The notes under the pieces are model-generated. The model was not told the origin of the DNA. It saw nothing but the letters and a program-made list of their open reading frames with translations, and did not search any database. 64,000 nucleotides of DNA from positions 2,418,001 through 2,482,000 of the forward strand of contig NZ_CP140152.1 in assembly GCF_034479515.1 (NCBI RefSeq). The letters are read 5' to 3'. Position numbers and translations under genes: made by a program. Below are positions 52,414-61,739 of this stretch, piece after piece. How positions within the stretch are numbered: the stretch's first letter is position 1; the number at the start of each line of letters is the position of its first letter. Source of the stretch: Duganella zoogloeoides. GTDB lineage: Bacteria; Pseudomonadota; Gammaproteobacteria; Burkholderiales; Burkholderiaceae_D.

Positions 52414-52872
52414 ATGAAAGTCTCCGAAATCCTGCAGGTCAAAGGCAGTATCCTCTACACCATTTCGCCCGATCAACCGTTGGCCGAAGCGGCCGATATC
52501 ATGGCGGAAAAAGACATTGGCTCGCTGGTCGTCATGGAATTCGGCGACCTGGTTGGCATGCTCACGTTCCGCGAAGTGCTGCGCGCGTTGCATGCTAACG
52601 AAGGCAATGTCGGCGCCGGCACGGTGCGCAAGCACATGGACGACTACCCGATCACGGTCACGCCCGATACCGAAGTCAACGAAGTGCGCCGCATCATGCT
52701 GGAAAAACATGCGCGCTACCTGCCCGTGATGAACGCCAAGACCATCCTCGGCGTGATTTCGTTCTACGACGTGGCGCGCGCGGTGCTGGAAGCGCAAAGC
52801 TTCGAAAACCGCATGCTCAAGGCCTATATCCGCGACTGGCCGGGCGACCAGGCCGAGCCGCATCCGGACTGA
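52414..52872 (+). CDS. CBS-pair domain protein
   Basis: The 152-residue protein is two CBS motifs (about 1-60 and 75-135): MKVSEILQVKG, SPDQPLAEAADIMAEKDIGSLVV, and MNAKTILGVISFYDVARAVLE. Such pairs bind adenine nucleotides and regulate partners. The C-terminus is short and charged. I start at the ATG with AGGACGG ahead; a longer frame from 52366 adds 16 residues without family features. Confidence 0.88.
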   Translation: MKVSEILQVKGSILYTISPDQPLAEAADIMAEKDIGSLVVMEFGDLVGMLTFREVLRALHANEGNVGAGTVRKHMDDYPITVTPDTEVNEVRRIMLEKHARYLPVMNAKTILGVISFYDVARAVLEAQSFENRMLKAYIRDWPGDQAEPHPD

Positions 52873-52883
52873 CCGGCCGCCAT

Positions 52884-52921
52884 CCCCTGCATCCGGCGCT
52901 GCCGGAGCAGGGGGCATTTTT
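52884..52921 (+). terminator. Terminator between convergent CBS and EAL genes
   Basis: A 13-bp stem (CCCCTGC-TCCGGC against its complement, with one bulged A) with loop GCT is followed by GCATTTTT. Confidence 0.8.
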
Positions 52922-55226
52922 ATCTGCCGTTATCGAGCCATACCTCCAGCGCATCGGCCTTCATCGGCCTGGCGAACAAAAAGCCCTGCGCCAGCGGGCA
53001 GCCCAGCGCATGCAGGATCTGCGCCTGGCGTTCGTCTTCCACTCCTTCCGCAATCACCGTTAGGCCCAGGTTGCGGCCCAGTTGAATCACCATCTCGGCA
53101 ATGCTGCTGCCGCGAGCCGAGCCGGTAATTTCGGTGACGAACGCGCGGTCGATTTTCAAGCGGTCCACCTGCAAGCGCTGCAAGTACGACAGCGACGAAA
53201 AACCGGTGCCGAAGTCGTCGATCGCGATCGAGACGCCGGTCTGCTTGATCTGGTCGAGCATCTTGATCAGCAAATCCGGTTCTTCCATCGCCATCGATTC
53301 GGTGATTTCCAGTTCGATGTTCTGCGGCGGCGCGCCGGTTTCCTCCAGCGCGCGGCGCAGCATCTCGAGGAAATGCGGGTGGCGGAACTGCACCTGCGAG
53401 ACGTTGACCGACATGACGAAATCGAGGTGGCCGGCCGCGCGCACGGCCATCAGTTCGCGGCACGCGGTGCGCAGCACCCATTCACCGAGGTCGATGATCA
53501 AACCCGAATATTCGGCGATCGGGATGAATCGGTCGGGCGAGACGAAGGTGCCGTCTTCGGTCTGCCAGCGCAGCAGCGCTTCGGCGCCGACCGGCCGCCG
53601 GGTTTCGAGGTCGATCTGCGGCTGGTACATGACGAACAGCTGGCGCTGGCCAAACGCGGTGCGCAGCGCGTGCATCATGCGTACCCGCTCGCGGATTTCC
53701 ACGCCCATCGAGCGCGAAAAATAGCAGTACCCGGCGCGCTGCTGGCTCTTGGCGCGTTTCAGGGCGATGTCGGCATCTTTCAATGCGTCGCCGCCGCTGC
53801 CTTCGTGTTCTTGCAGGCGCACCAGTCCTAGCGTGGCCGAGAGCTGCACGTCCTGGCCGTCGATGCGGAACGGCTGCTGGAACAGCGCCAGCAGCGCGGC
53901 GGGCGTGACCAGGTCGGCGTCGCCCAGCAGCGCGAAAATATCGCCGCCAATGCGCGCCACCGTCACTTGCCGCCCCAGGTCCGCCTGCAGGCGGTTGGCG
54001 ACCGACACCAGCAGCAGGTCGCCGAACTGGTGGCCCAGCGCGTCGTTGGTTTCGGCAAAGTGGTCGAGATCGACGAGGGCCAGCGTGGCCTGTTCGTGCG
54101 CTGGCGCGGCCGTACTGGACGCGGCCAGCCGTTCTTCGAGCATTTCGAGCAGGCGGGTGCGGTTGGGCAGCTTGGACAGCTGGTCGTAGAACGCCGCGTT
54201 GTGCAGGTGGCTGACCAGTTCCACGTTGTCCAGCCCCACCGCCACGTTGCCGCAAAAGACGTCGAGCAGGCGTTCGTTGATGTCGGAGGGCGGCGTTGCA
54301 ACGTCGAGGTAGGCGACGAAGTCGCGGCTGGCCTTGCCGGCGAAGTACAGGGTGATGCAGTCCGGGCCGTACACATTGCCGCGTTGGGCCAACGCCTGCT
54401 CCATGGCCGCCCGGATGCGGTCGTCGGCCAGCGGCGCATGATGCACGTGGCGGACGTGGGCATGGGCGCCGTGGTCGAGGTGAGCCTGCCGGCCGCACGC
54501 TGCCATTACCATCAGTTCGTGGCAGTCGCCGTCGCCCGGGCAATCCTTCACGCATAATACGCCGCTGGCGGGAATGCCGAGCAGGTCGCCGATCTGCGCC
54601 AGCACGCCGGAGGCGAAATTCTGCACGCCGTGCAGCGCCATCAACTCGGTGCTGGCGTGGACGATCTGGTTCAGGCCACGGCGGCTGTCGTCGATCTTGC
54701 GGATCTGTTCATACGAACGGATGGCCGACGTGACGGTGGTATAGAGCTTGATGCGCGTGAGCTCGGACTTGGTCTTGTAGTCGTTGATGTCGAAATCGCG
54801 GATGGCGTCGATTTCGGGCGCATAGCCGGGCTGGCCAGTACGCAGGATGATGCGCACATCGGCAAGCTTGAGCGTTTCGCGGATATGGCGCACCAGGTGC
54901 AGCCCGGCGTCGTCCTGTTCCATCACCACGTCGAGCAGGATCACGGCGATGTCGGTTTCGGTGGCGAGCAACTGGCGCGCCTGGGTGGCGGAATAGGCAT
55001 GGACGAATTCCAGCGGCCTGCCTTGCATGTCGAGGTTGCCGAGCGCGAAGGTGGTAGTGGAATGGACGTCCTCGTCATCGTCGATGATCATCACGCGCCA
55101 TACGCCGGTGGCGCTGGTGTCTGTCGTTGCCGCCGGATGTTCGTCCAGGAATACCAGGTCGTCTTGATCATCCTTGGCCACAGACGTAACCTGTCGGTAG
55201 CCAGGAGGGGTGATCGGTTGGGGCAT
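52920..55226 (-). CDS. REC-DUF3369-GGDEF-EAL signalling protein
   Basis: The 768-residue protein has a receiver (about 43-165; VMIIDDDEDVH, Asp99 in VILLDV), a DUF3369 sensor (about 175-330), a GGDEF-like domain (about 350-510) and an EAL domain (about 520-768). The GGDEF motif reads GGDIF, so cyclase activity is unlikely. The EAL domain keeps EALLRW, DDFGTGFSSL, LKIDRAFV and AEGVED, so c-di-GMP phosphodiesterase activity is likely. ATG at 55226 has GGAG at a good distance; the ATG at 55235 is too close to it. Confidence 0.9.
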   Translation of the reverse strand: MPQPITPPGYRQVTSVAKDDQDDLVFLDEHPAATTDTSATGVWRVMIIDDDEDVHSTTTFALGNLDMQGRPLEFVHAYSATQARQLLATETDIAVILLDVVMEQDDAGLHLVRHIRETLKLADVRIILRTGQPGYAPEIDAIRDFDINDYKTKSELTRIKLYTTVTSAIRSYEQIRKIDDSRRGLNQIVHASTELMALHGVQNFASGVLAQIGDLLGIPASGVLCVKDCPGDGDCHELMVMAACGRQAHLDHGAHAHVRHVHHAPLADDRIRAAMEQALAQRGNVYGPDCITLYFAGKASRDFVAYLDVATPPSDINERLLDVFCGNVAVGLDNVELVSHLHNAAFYDQLSKLPNRTRLLEMLEERLAASSTAAPAHEQATLALVDLDHFAETNDALGHQFGDLLLVSVANRLQADLGRQVTVARIGGDIFALLGDADLVTPAALLALFQQPFRIDGQDVQLSATLGLVRLQEHEGSGGDALKDADIALKRAKSQQRAGYCYFSRSMGVEIRERVRMMHALRTAFGQRQLFVMYQPQIDLETRRPVGAEALLRWQTEDGTFVSPDRFIPIAEYSGLIIDLGEWVLRTACRELMAVRAAGHLDFVMSVNVSQVQFRHPHFLEMLRRALEETGAPPQNIELEITESMAMEEPDLLIKMLDQIKQTGVSIAIDDFGTGFSSLSYLQRLQVDRLKIDRAFVTEITGSARGSSIAEMVIQLGRNLGLTVIAEGVEDERQAQILHALGCPLAQGFLFARPMKADALEVWLDNGR

Positions 55227-55439
55227 GTGTCGCATCTCCAGGATTGCTCGGTGTTCTTCTGGGTAAGTATATAGCGAATTGTTAAAATGAACTCGAATTT
55301 CCCCTGAGACAGTCAACCGGCCGTTGCGCCGCCGTTGCACATGCGGCTGTATTGCAACAAAGAATCGAGCTGCCCCCGCGATGGGCCATCGCCCCGGCAC
55401 GCGCCGGGCGTGCGGTAGCTGTTAGAATATAGAAATCCC

Positions 55440-55445
55440 TATAAT
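55440..55445 (+). promoter_or_regulatory. aroC: -10 box of aroC
   Basis: A perfect TATAAT 18 bases before the aroC ATG, with no convincing -35 box, implies a very short leader of about a dozen bases. Confidence 0.5.
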
Positions 55446-55463
55446 TCCAAAGATTCTCTTCCT

Positions 55464-56561
55464 ATGTCCGGTAATACATTTGGTAAATTGTTTTCTGTAA
55501 CTACCTTCGGTGAGTCGCACGGTCCCGCAATTGGTTGCGTGATAGATGGCTGCCCGCCGGGCCTGGCCTTGTCCGAGGCAGATATCCAGCCGGAACTCGA
55601 CCGCCGCAAACCGGGCACGTCGCGCCACGTCACGCAGCGCCAGGAATCGGACACGGTGGAGATCCTCTCGGGCGTGTATCAGGGGGTGACCACCGGTACC
55701 CCGATCGCGCTGTTGATCCGCAACGAAGACCAGCGCAGCAAGGACTACGGCAACATCGCCGAGAGCTTCCGCCCGGGCCATGCCGACTACACGTATTGGC
55801 ACAAGTACGGCGTGCGTGATCCGCGTGGTGGTGGCCGCTCCTCGGCGCGCCTGACCGCGCCCATCGTCGGCGCTGCTGCGGTGGCCAAAAAGTGGTTGCA
55901 GCAGCAGTACGGCACCACGTTCAAGGGCTGCATGAGCCAGTTGGGCGATATTCCGGTGCCGTTCCAGGACTGGGTCCATGTGCACGACAATCCGTTTTTT
56001 GCCGCCAGCGGCGACGCCGGCCTGATCGCCCACATGGAAGCGACCATGGACGACTTGCGCAAGGCTGGCGACTCGATCGGCGCGCGCATCGACGTCATCG
56101 CCCAGAATGTGCCGGTGGGCCTGGGCCAACCGATCTACGACAAGCTCGATGCCGATATCGCCTACGCGATGATGGGCATTAATGCGGTGAAGGGTGTGGA
56201 AATTGGCGCCGGCTTCAAGTCGGTGGCGCAAAAGGGTACCGAGCATGGCGACGAACTGACGCCGCAGGGCTTCGTCGGCAATAACGCCGGCGGCGTATTG
56301 GGCGGCATCTCCACCGGCCAGGACATCACGGTGTCGATCGCCATCAAGCCGACGTCGTCAATCCGCACGCCGCGCCATTCGATCGACAAGGAAGGCAACC
56401 CGGTGCTGGTGGAAACCTTCGGCCGCCACGACCCGTGCGTGGGCATACGCGCCACGCCGATCGCCGAAGCGATGCTGGCGCTGGTGCTGATCGACCACGC
56501 GCTGATGCACCGCGCCCAGTGCGGCGACGTCAAGGTGGCGACACCCGACATCTCCCGGTAA
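55464..56561 (+). CDS. aroC: Chorismate synthase
   Basis: The 365-residue FMN-dependent enzyme converts EPSP to chorismate. Signatures are [63 protein letters not shown] and [11 protein letters not shown]. Length is normal. No good RBS precedes the ATG; the short leader may be read in a leaderless-like way. Confidence 0.97.
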   Translation: MSGNTFGKLFSVTTFGESHGPAIGCVIDGCPPGLALSEADIQPELDRRKPGTSRHVTQRQESDTVEILSGVYQGVTTGTPIALLIRNEDQRSKDYGNIAESFRPGHADYTYWHKYGVRDPRGGGRSSARLTAPIVGAAAVAKKWLQQQYGTTFKGCMSQLGDIPVPFQDWVHVHDNPFFAASGDAGLIAHMEATMDDLRKAGDSIGARIDVIAQNVPVGLGQPIYDKLDADIAYAMMGINAVKGVEIGAGFKSVAQKGTEHGDELTPQGFVGNNAGGVLGGISTGQDITVSIAIKPTSSIRTPRHSIDKEGNPVLVETFGRHDPCVGIRATPIAEAMLALVLIDHALMHRAQCGDVKVATPDISR

Positions 56562-56567
56562 GACTCT

Positions 56568-58082
56568 TCAGGCGCGGGTAGGGGCGGTGATGGTGGCCAC
56601 CGTCTCCTGTTTATGGCGCCGCTCGGCGGCGCGCACCACCATCATGCGGATGTCGTTGAGCAGCGAGAACTCGGTGGGACTGAGCTGGATCGGCGGGAAG
56701 GTGTCATCCCAGTCGCCATACAGGAAACCGGCCGCCTGGCCGTTGTACGACAGCGGAATGATGACAAAGCTGTGCGCTTCCGACAGCGAGGTTTTCCACC
56801 ACTGCGGCAGCTTGGCCGCGAACTTGGCGTCGCGGGCATTTTCGATGAAGATCACGCGGTCGCTGTTGAGCGACGCGTGGAACACGTTCGGTTCGTATGC
56901 GTCGTCGAAGCTCATCGCCGCCAGCAGCTCGCGGCTGTCGTTGCCGAAGCAGATGCGCGCTGCGTACAGGCTGTCGCGGCGGTTGCGCACGAACGCGATG
57001 GCACGCGAAAACTCCAGTCCCTTGTAAATGGTCTCCAGCGCGATCTGCACCATCTGGCCGGGGCTGGCCGTGTCCAGCACGTCGCGCATATCGGCCAGGC
57101 CGCTGAGCAGGATCTTGTTGCCGGCCGCGCGCTGGCGGTGTTGCGCCTGCGCCTTCGCGCGTCGCTCGGCCGGGCGCGAAAGCGGGGCGATGGTCAGATC
57201 GTTGGCCGCTACCACCTTGGCCTGCTCGATGGCGATCATCAGGTTGTCGGCCTCCATCCCCAGCAGCGACGAATAGCTCTCGGTCAGCGCCTGCACCTCG
57301 GCTGCGCCAACGGCGTCGTCGTGCCACAGCGATTCGGCGCACATGGCCGACATGGTGGACAGGCCCGCCACCCAGTCGGCCTGCTCGATGGCGGCGCCTT
57401 CTGCGGGCGGATCCATGCGGCGCATGCCGTCGACCAGCTGCGCCGGCAGGCGCCAGTGCAGGGCGGCGGCGTGGCCCAGCTGTTCCATGCTCAGCCCCAG
57501 CATATCGGGGGCGACGGCTTCGATACTGGTGCCGTCGTCGTCGGCGCGGCGTTGCAGCTCGAGCCAGCGCTCGGGCATGTAAAAGGTGAGCATCATGCGG
57601 CCCAGCGTATGCAGCATCGAGCACACCACGGCTTCTTCGCCGCGCGGGTTGTGGGCGGCCGTGGCGATCTGCTGCGCCACGATGCCTGCCAATACCGCTT
57701 TTTCCATTTCGATGTGCGCCACCGTGGCCTCGCCGCCGGCCGTGTCGGCGCCCATTTCCTCGATCAGCTTGAGCCCCAGCGCCAGGTGGCCGATGGCGTC
57801 GGTGCCCAGCACCACCACCGCTTTCGAGACCGTGTTGACGTGCTGGCCGAAAGCCGAATACATGCTGCTGTTGGCCAGCCGCAGGACTTTTTGCGTGAGC
57901 ACCGGATCGGACAGCACGGTGCTGGTCATATTGAATGCCTGGTCGTCCTCGCCGCGCATGGCGCCCAGTATCGACGTGATCGCCTTGGCGAAGCCGGGCA
58001 TGTCGCCGCGCCGGCGCGTGCAGTCCCACAGCTTTGCCAGGGTCTTTTCGCCTTGTTCGCCGATGATGCCGAGGCCGGTCAT
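56568..58082 (-). CDS. HDOD-GAF signalling protein
   Basis: The 504-residue protein has an HDOD domain (about 20-215; SDPVLTQKVLRLANSSMYSAFG, KAVVVLGTDAIGHLAL, EEAVVCSMLHTLGRMML) and a C-terminal GAF-like domain (about 340-495). HDOD proteins usually lack catalysis and act as regulatory scaffolds. The ATG overlaps the stop of the GGDEF-EAL gene (ATGA), so the two are translated together. Confidence 0.85.
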   Translation of the reverse strand: MTGLGIIGEQGEKTLAKLWDCTRRRGDMPGFAKAITSILGAMRGEDDQAFNMTSTVLSDPVLTQKVLRLANSSMYSAFGQHVNTVSKAVVVLGTDAIGHLALGLKLIEEMGADTAGGEATVAHIEMEKAVLAGIVAQQIATAAHNPRGEEAVVCSMLHTLGRMMLTFYMPERWLELQRRADDDGTSIEAVAPDMLGLSMEQLGHAAALHWRLPAQLVDGMRRMDPPAEGAAIEQADWVAGLSTMSAMCAESLWHDDAVGAAEVQALTESYSSLLGMEADNLMIAIEQAKVVAANDLTIAPLSRPAERRAKAQAQHRQRAAGNKILLSGLADMRDVLDTASPGQMVQIALETIYKGLEFSRAIAFVRNRRDSLYAARICFGNDSRELLAAMSFDDAYEPNVFHASLNSDRVIFIENARDAKFAAKLPQWWKTSLSEAHSFVIIPLSYNGQAAGFLYGDWDDTFPPIQLSPTEFSLLNDIRMMVVRAAERRHKQETVATITAPTRA

Positions 58083-59815
58083 GGCGTCACCTGCGCGGCC
58101 TGGGCTGGCGGCACGTGCGGCACCAGCTTGGCGTGGATGCTTTCGCGCAGCGCCGCCATGGCAACGTTGGCAGGCATTGGTTTGCCGGTCAGGTAGCCCT
58201 GGATGTACTGGCAGCCCCTGTCGTTGAGCCAGCCCATCTGCTCTTCGGTTTCCACGCCTTCGGCCACCACGGACAGGTCCAGGTGGCGCGACAGGTCGAG
58301 CACCGTGCTGCAGATGGCGCCGTCCTTTTGCGAGCCGGGCAGGTCGCGGATGAAGGCGCGGTCGATCTTGAGCACGGAAATCGGGAAGCGCTTGAGATAG
58401 GCCAGCGACGAATAGCCGGTGCCGAAATCGTCGATGGCGATGCGCGCGCGGCGCTCGGCCATCTTGGACAGGATGGATTCCGCGTGGACCGGGTCGATCA
58501 TCAGCGTTCCTTCGGTAATTTCGAGTACCAGCTGTTCGCCGGGCAGGCCGGAAAAGGCCAGGGCGTCGTCGAGCACATCGAGGAATTTATCGTTGCGGAA
58601 CTGGCGCGGGCTGATATTGACCGATATGTACAGGCTGCGGCGCGCCACTTCCTCGAACTGGCGCAGCTGCACGCATGCCGCCTTGAGCGCCCAGGCGCCC
58701 AGCAGGTTGATCAGGCCATTGGCCTCGGCGATCGGAATGAAGCGCACCGGGGGCACCATGCCGAGCGTGGGATGCTTCCAGCGCATCAGCGTCTCGAAGC
58801 CCTGGATCTCGCGCGTGGGCGCATCGACGATGGGCTGGTAGTACAACAGGAATTCGCCTTCGCGCACGGCCTGGAACATCGCCGCCTCGAGCGAGATATC
58901 GTGCTGCGGCGGTCCCGCGTGCGAGGGGCTGTAGACCACGCAGCGCGCCTTGCCGGTTTCCTTGGCGCGCGACATGGCGGCATCGGCCAGCGCCACCAGG
59001 CGCACCTCGTCCTCCGCGTGCAGCGGGTAGATCGACACGCCGACCGAGGCGCCCACGTAAATGGTGTGCTTGCCGATGTCGAACGGCGACTGCAGCGAGG
59101 CGATCAGCCGCCCGGTGACCAGCTTGATCTGTGCCTCGGTATGGGTGCCGGGCAGGATGGCGACGAATTCGTCGCCACCCACGCGCGCCAGCGTATCGCT
59201 GTCGCGCAGGGTTTTACGCAGGCGCGCGGCGGCCATTTGCAGCAGCGCGTCGCCCACCGGGTGGCCAAGGCCATCGTTGACTTTCTTGAAGCTGTCGAGG
59301 CCGATGGTGGCCACCGAGAAGCCCTGGCCAGAACGGCGCGCGTTGGCGATCACCATGCGGATGCGGTCAGACAGCAGCAGGCGGTTGGGCAATTCGGTGA
59401 GCGCGTCGTGGGTAGCCAGGTGGCGCAGGCGCTCTTCGGTGGCTTGTTGCTGTGACATGTTTCGTCCCACCACCAGCGTGCCGCCCGTCTGCGGCAGGAA
59501 GGAAATGCGTAATTCATGCCAGACTTCGCTCTCGGGCGCCTTGATGCGCACTTGCAGGAGCTGCGGCGTGCGCGTGGCCTGGGCTTCCGCCAGCGCCGCC
59601 GTGATCGATGCATGATGATCGTCGCTGACCAGCCGCGCCAGCGACAGGCCGGTGAGCGGCGCCAGGCGCCCGATCAGCGTGGTCGCGCGCTTGCTGGCAT
59701 AGGCGACCGCGCCGGTGGCATCGAGGCGAAACACCACATCGCCAGCTTCTTCCATGAAATGGTCCAGCTCGTGGAGCAAATCGCGTGGCGTCTGAGGTGT
59801 GGGGGACTGTTGCAT
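58079..59815 (-). CDS. PAS-GGDEF-EAL c-di-GMP enzyme
   Basis: The 578-residue protein has a PAS domain (about 14-125), a GGDEF domain with intact GGDEF (VGGDEFVAILPG) and an EAL domain with ETL in place of EAL (GFETLMRWKH); the catalytic Glu, DDFGTGYSSL and LKIDRAF are present. It may make c-di-GMP, break it, or both. The GGDEF I-site region was not resolved. No TM helix was seen. It is translationally coupled to the HDOD gene. Confidence 0.9.
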   Translation of the reverse strand: MQQSPTPQTPRDLLHELDHFMEEAGDVVFRLDATGAVAYASKRATTLIGRLAPLTGLSLARLVSDDHHASITAALAEAQATRTPQLLQVRIKAPESEVWHELRISFLPQTGGTLVVGRNMSQQQATEERLRHLATHDALTELPNRLLLSDRIRMVIANARRSGQGFSVATIGLDSFKKVNDGLGHPVGDALLQMAAARLRKTLRDSDTLARVGGDEFVAILPGTHTEAQIKLVTGRLIASLQSPFDIGKHTIYVGASVGVSIYPLHAEDEVRLVALADAAMSRAKETGKARCVVYSPSHAGPPQHDISLEAAMFQAVREGEFLLYYQPIVDAPTREIQGFETLMRWKHPTLGMVPPVRFIPIAEANGLINLLGAWALKAACVQLRQFEEVARRSLYISVNISPRQFRNDKFLDVLDDALAFSGLPGEQLVLEITEGTLMIDPVHAESILSKMAERRARIAIDDFGTGYSSLAYLKRFPISVLKIDRAFIRDLPGSQKDGAICSTVLDLSRHLDLSVVAEGVETEEQMGWLNDRGCQYIQGYLTGKPMPANVAMAALRESIHAKLVPHVPPAQAAQVTP

Positions 59816-60077
59816 TGCAAAAATCTAAGCTTTCTAATTTGTATATGTGACACGCGGATTATGTGAATCTTGCAAATCCATAAAGCACTTTATCACTTCT
59901 ACGCGGCGTTTTACATGGCTAAAGACAACATTCTGTTGGGTTTCATTAATTTCTTTTGAGAAATCTCTAAAACCGCACAAATAGTTGTTTCGCCATGTTG
60001 TCACGGCGTCACCGCCGCCGCGCGCGCGCTCCGCTTGTATAATGGCGCGCATAAACGTCTTCATAGAGCAAACAATA

Positions 60078-60728
60078 ATGAAACAAGATCCGCGCTTTCC
60101 GAACCTGTTCATCACCGACCATCCACTGATCCAGCACAAGCTGAGCCATATGCGCGCCAAGGATACGTCAACCCGGACTTTCCGCGATCTGCTCAAGGAA
60201 ATCACGCTGCTGATGGGCTATGAGATCACGCGCGACTTGCCGCTGACTACCCGCACGGTCGAAACGCCGCTGATGACCATCGACGCGCCGGTGATCGCCG
60301 GCCGCAAACTGGCCATCGTGCCGATCCTGCGTGCCGGCATCGGCATGAGCGACGGCTTGCTGGACCTGGTGCCGTCGGCGCGCGTGGGCCATATCGGCGT
60401 GTTCCGCGACCCGGCCACCCACTTGCCGGTGGAATACCTGGTGCGCTTGCCCGACACCGTTGAGCGCACCTTCATCCTGTGCGACCCGATGGTTGCCACC
60501 GGCAATTCGGCCGTGCATGCGGTCGATGTCCTCAAAAAACGCGGTGTGACCGACGAGCAAATCATTTTCCTGTCGCTGGTGGCGGCGCCGGAAGGCGTGG
60601 AAGTGTTCCAGAAATCGCACCCGGGCGTGAAGCTGTATTGCGCCTCGCTCGATTCGCACCTGGACGACCATGCCTACATCATCCCGGGCCTGGGCGATGC
60701 CGGTGACCGCATCTTCGGCACCAAGTAA
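60078..60728 (+). CDS. upp: Uracil phosphoribosyltransferase
   Basis: The 216-residue enzyme salvages uracil with PRPP to UMP. Family features are [40 protein letters not shown], the PRPP loop [11 protein letters not shown] and [28 protein letters not shown] at 60038-60043 is a probable -10 box. The ATG is chosen for family agreement; a longer frame is not conserved. Confidence 0.97.
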   Translation: MKQDPRFPNLFITDHPLIQHKLSHMRAKDTSTRTFRDLLKEITLLMGYEITRDLPLTTRTVETPLMTIDAPVIAGRKLAIVPILRAGIGMSDGLLDLVPSARVGHIGVFRDPATHLPVEYLVRLPDTVERTFILCDPMVATGNSAVHAVDVLKKRGVTDEQIIFLSLVAAPEGVEVFQKSHPGVKLYCASLDSHLDDHAYIIPGLGDAGDRIFGTK

Positions 60729-60744
60729 TCGCCGCATATATATA

Positions 60745-61110
60745 ATGAACGCCTCGACCGACCCTGATTTTCGCGCCCGCCTGGCGGCGCTCAACGCCAA
60801 GTTCGCCGCCACCGTGCCCGGGACGATGGACAAGATTGCGCAGGCGCTCGCTGCCTGTCGCGCCAGTGCCAGTGCCGGGTGCGCCGCGCCCTCCGCCGCA
60901 GCGCTGCACCAGTTGCACGAACTGCTGCACGGCGTGGCGGGTTCGGCCGGCACCTTCGGATTCGCGACGTTGGGGCAGGAGGCGCGCCGCATCGAACAGC
61001 AGGTGCGCACCGTCATGAAAGAGGGCGCCGGCTGGGAGCTTATCCCCGTCCAGGTGGATCGTCTGCTGGCATGGGCGGCGCGCGACGCGAGCGCCACCGA
61101 ATTCAATTGA
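60745..61110 (+). CDS. Stand-alone Hpt domain protein
   Basis: The 121-residue helical protein has the Hpt motif LLHGVAGSAGTFGF, with His62 as phosphoacceptor and the following helix (LGQEARRIEQQV). Such proteins shuttle phosphate between hybrid kinases and regulators. The partner kinase is not in the window. It begins 16 bases after upp and may be co-transcribed with it, though the roles are unrelated. Confidence 0.82.
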   Translation: MNASTDPDFRARLAALNAKFAATVPGTMDKIAQALAACRASASAGCAAPSAAALHQLHELLHGVAGSAGTFGFATLGQEARRIEQQVRTVMKEGAGWELIPVQVDRLLAWAARDASATEFN

Positions 61111-61322
61111 AACACGTAGTCCACTTGATCTATCGCAAATCGGTTATGATCTAGTTGTCTATAATGACATGTACGCTTTGAACGAGAGAGTTGCTGTTCA
61201 TGAGCAGCGGTAGTTGAAGCAAAAAAGGAAGGTTGTTCACGCTGTCTTCCGGCTTTTTCTACCAAAAAATGCGGTCTTTTGCATTTATTTTTGTGAACAC
61301 GTGCTTTTCTCTAGTAAATGGG

Positions 61323-61328
61323 TATAAT
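61323..61328 (+). promoter_or_regulatory. -10 box of the cold-shock gene
   Basis: A consensus TATAAT lies about 100 bases before the cold-shock ATG. No standard -35 box was found at 16-18 bp. Confidence 0.5.
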
Positions 61329-61392
61329 ACGGAATCGTTTAGATTCAAGAGTACTGCAGTTTGTATGTCTTTCTTGCCTCAAACGATATCAC

Positions 61393-61404
61393 GGGCGCAA
61401 GCCC
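61393..61404 (+). promoter_or_regulatory. GCAA-capped hairpin in the cold-shock leader
   Basis: GGGC-GCAA-GCCC forms a stable 4-bp stem with a GNRA tetraloop, ending 24 bases before the ATG. It may affect leader folding, as in other csp mRNAs whose leaders change shape with temperature. Confidence 0.4.
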
Positions 61405-61428
61405 AACTTAACTGAAATAGGAATTGTA

Positions 61429-61632
61429 ATGGCAACTGGTATCGTAAAATGGTTCAATGATTCGAAGGGCTTCGGCTTTATCACCCCTGACGAAGGCGGC
61501 GAAGATCTGTTCGCTCACTTCTCGGCGATTCAGTCGGCAGGCTTCAAGTCGCTGCAAGAGAACCAACGCGTTTCTTTTGAAGTGACCGCTGGTCCTAAGG
61601 GCAAGCAAGCTTCGAACATTCAGCCTCTGTAA
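61429..61632 (+). CDS. Cold-shock protein, CspA family
   Basis: The 67-residue OB-fold protein has RNP1 (KGFGFI) and RNP2 (DLFAHF) motifs and binds single-stranded RNA and DNA. Its start [10 protein letters not shown] is typical of the family. An upstream in-frame extension does not match. TAGGAA is the RBS. A long leader and a terminator frame it as a single-gene unit. Confidence 0.96.
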   Translation: MATGIVKWFNDSKGFGFITPDEGGEDLFAHFSAIQSAGFKSLQENQRVSFEVTAGPKGKQASNIQPL

Positions 61633-61656
61633 TACGCTGGATCTAACGAAATAAAG

Positions 61657-61684
61657 AAATCCTCGGTAACCGAGGATTTTTTTT
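61657..61684 (+). terminator. Terminator of the cold-shock gene
   Basis: A 10-bp stem (AAATCCTCGG and CCGAGGATTT) with a TAA loop is followed by a T run, 24 bases after the stop codon. Confidence 0.92.
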
Positions 61685-61739
61685 CGTCTGTACGTTTGGC
61701 AGACCGCACGTCTGCGCGCGGTAACGCCTGTCTTTCCTT

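Larger units (their letters stand above)
61111..61428. other. Leader region of the cold-shock gene
   Basis: The 318 bases hold no gene I would call. A 16-bp near-palindrome (GCTGTTCA/TGAGCAGC, 61193-61208) and a weak hairpin with flanking A and T runs (GGAAG 61227-61231, CTTCC 61246-61250) may end the upp-hpt transcript. TATAAT at 61323-61328 is the likely csp promoter, which gives a leader of about 90 bases. GGGC-GCAA-GCCC (61393-61404) is a compact hairpin just ahead of the RBS region. Confidence 0.45.
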
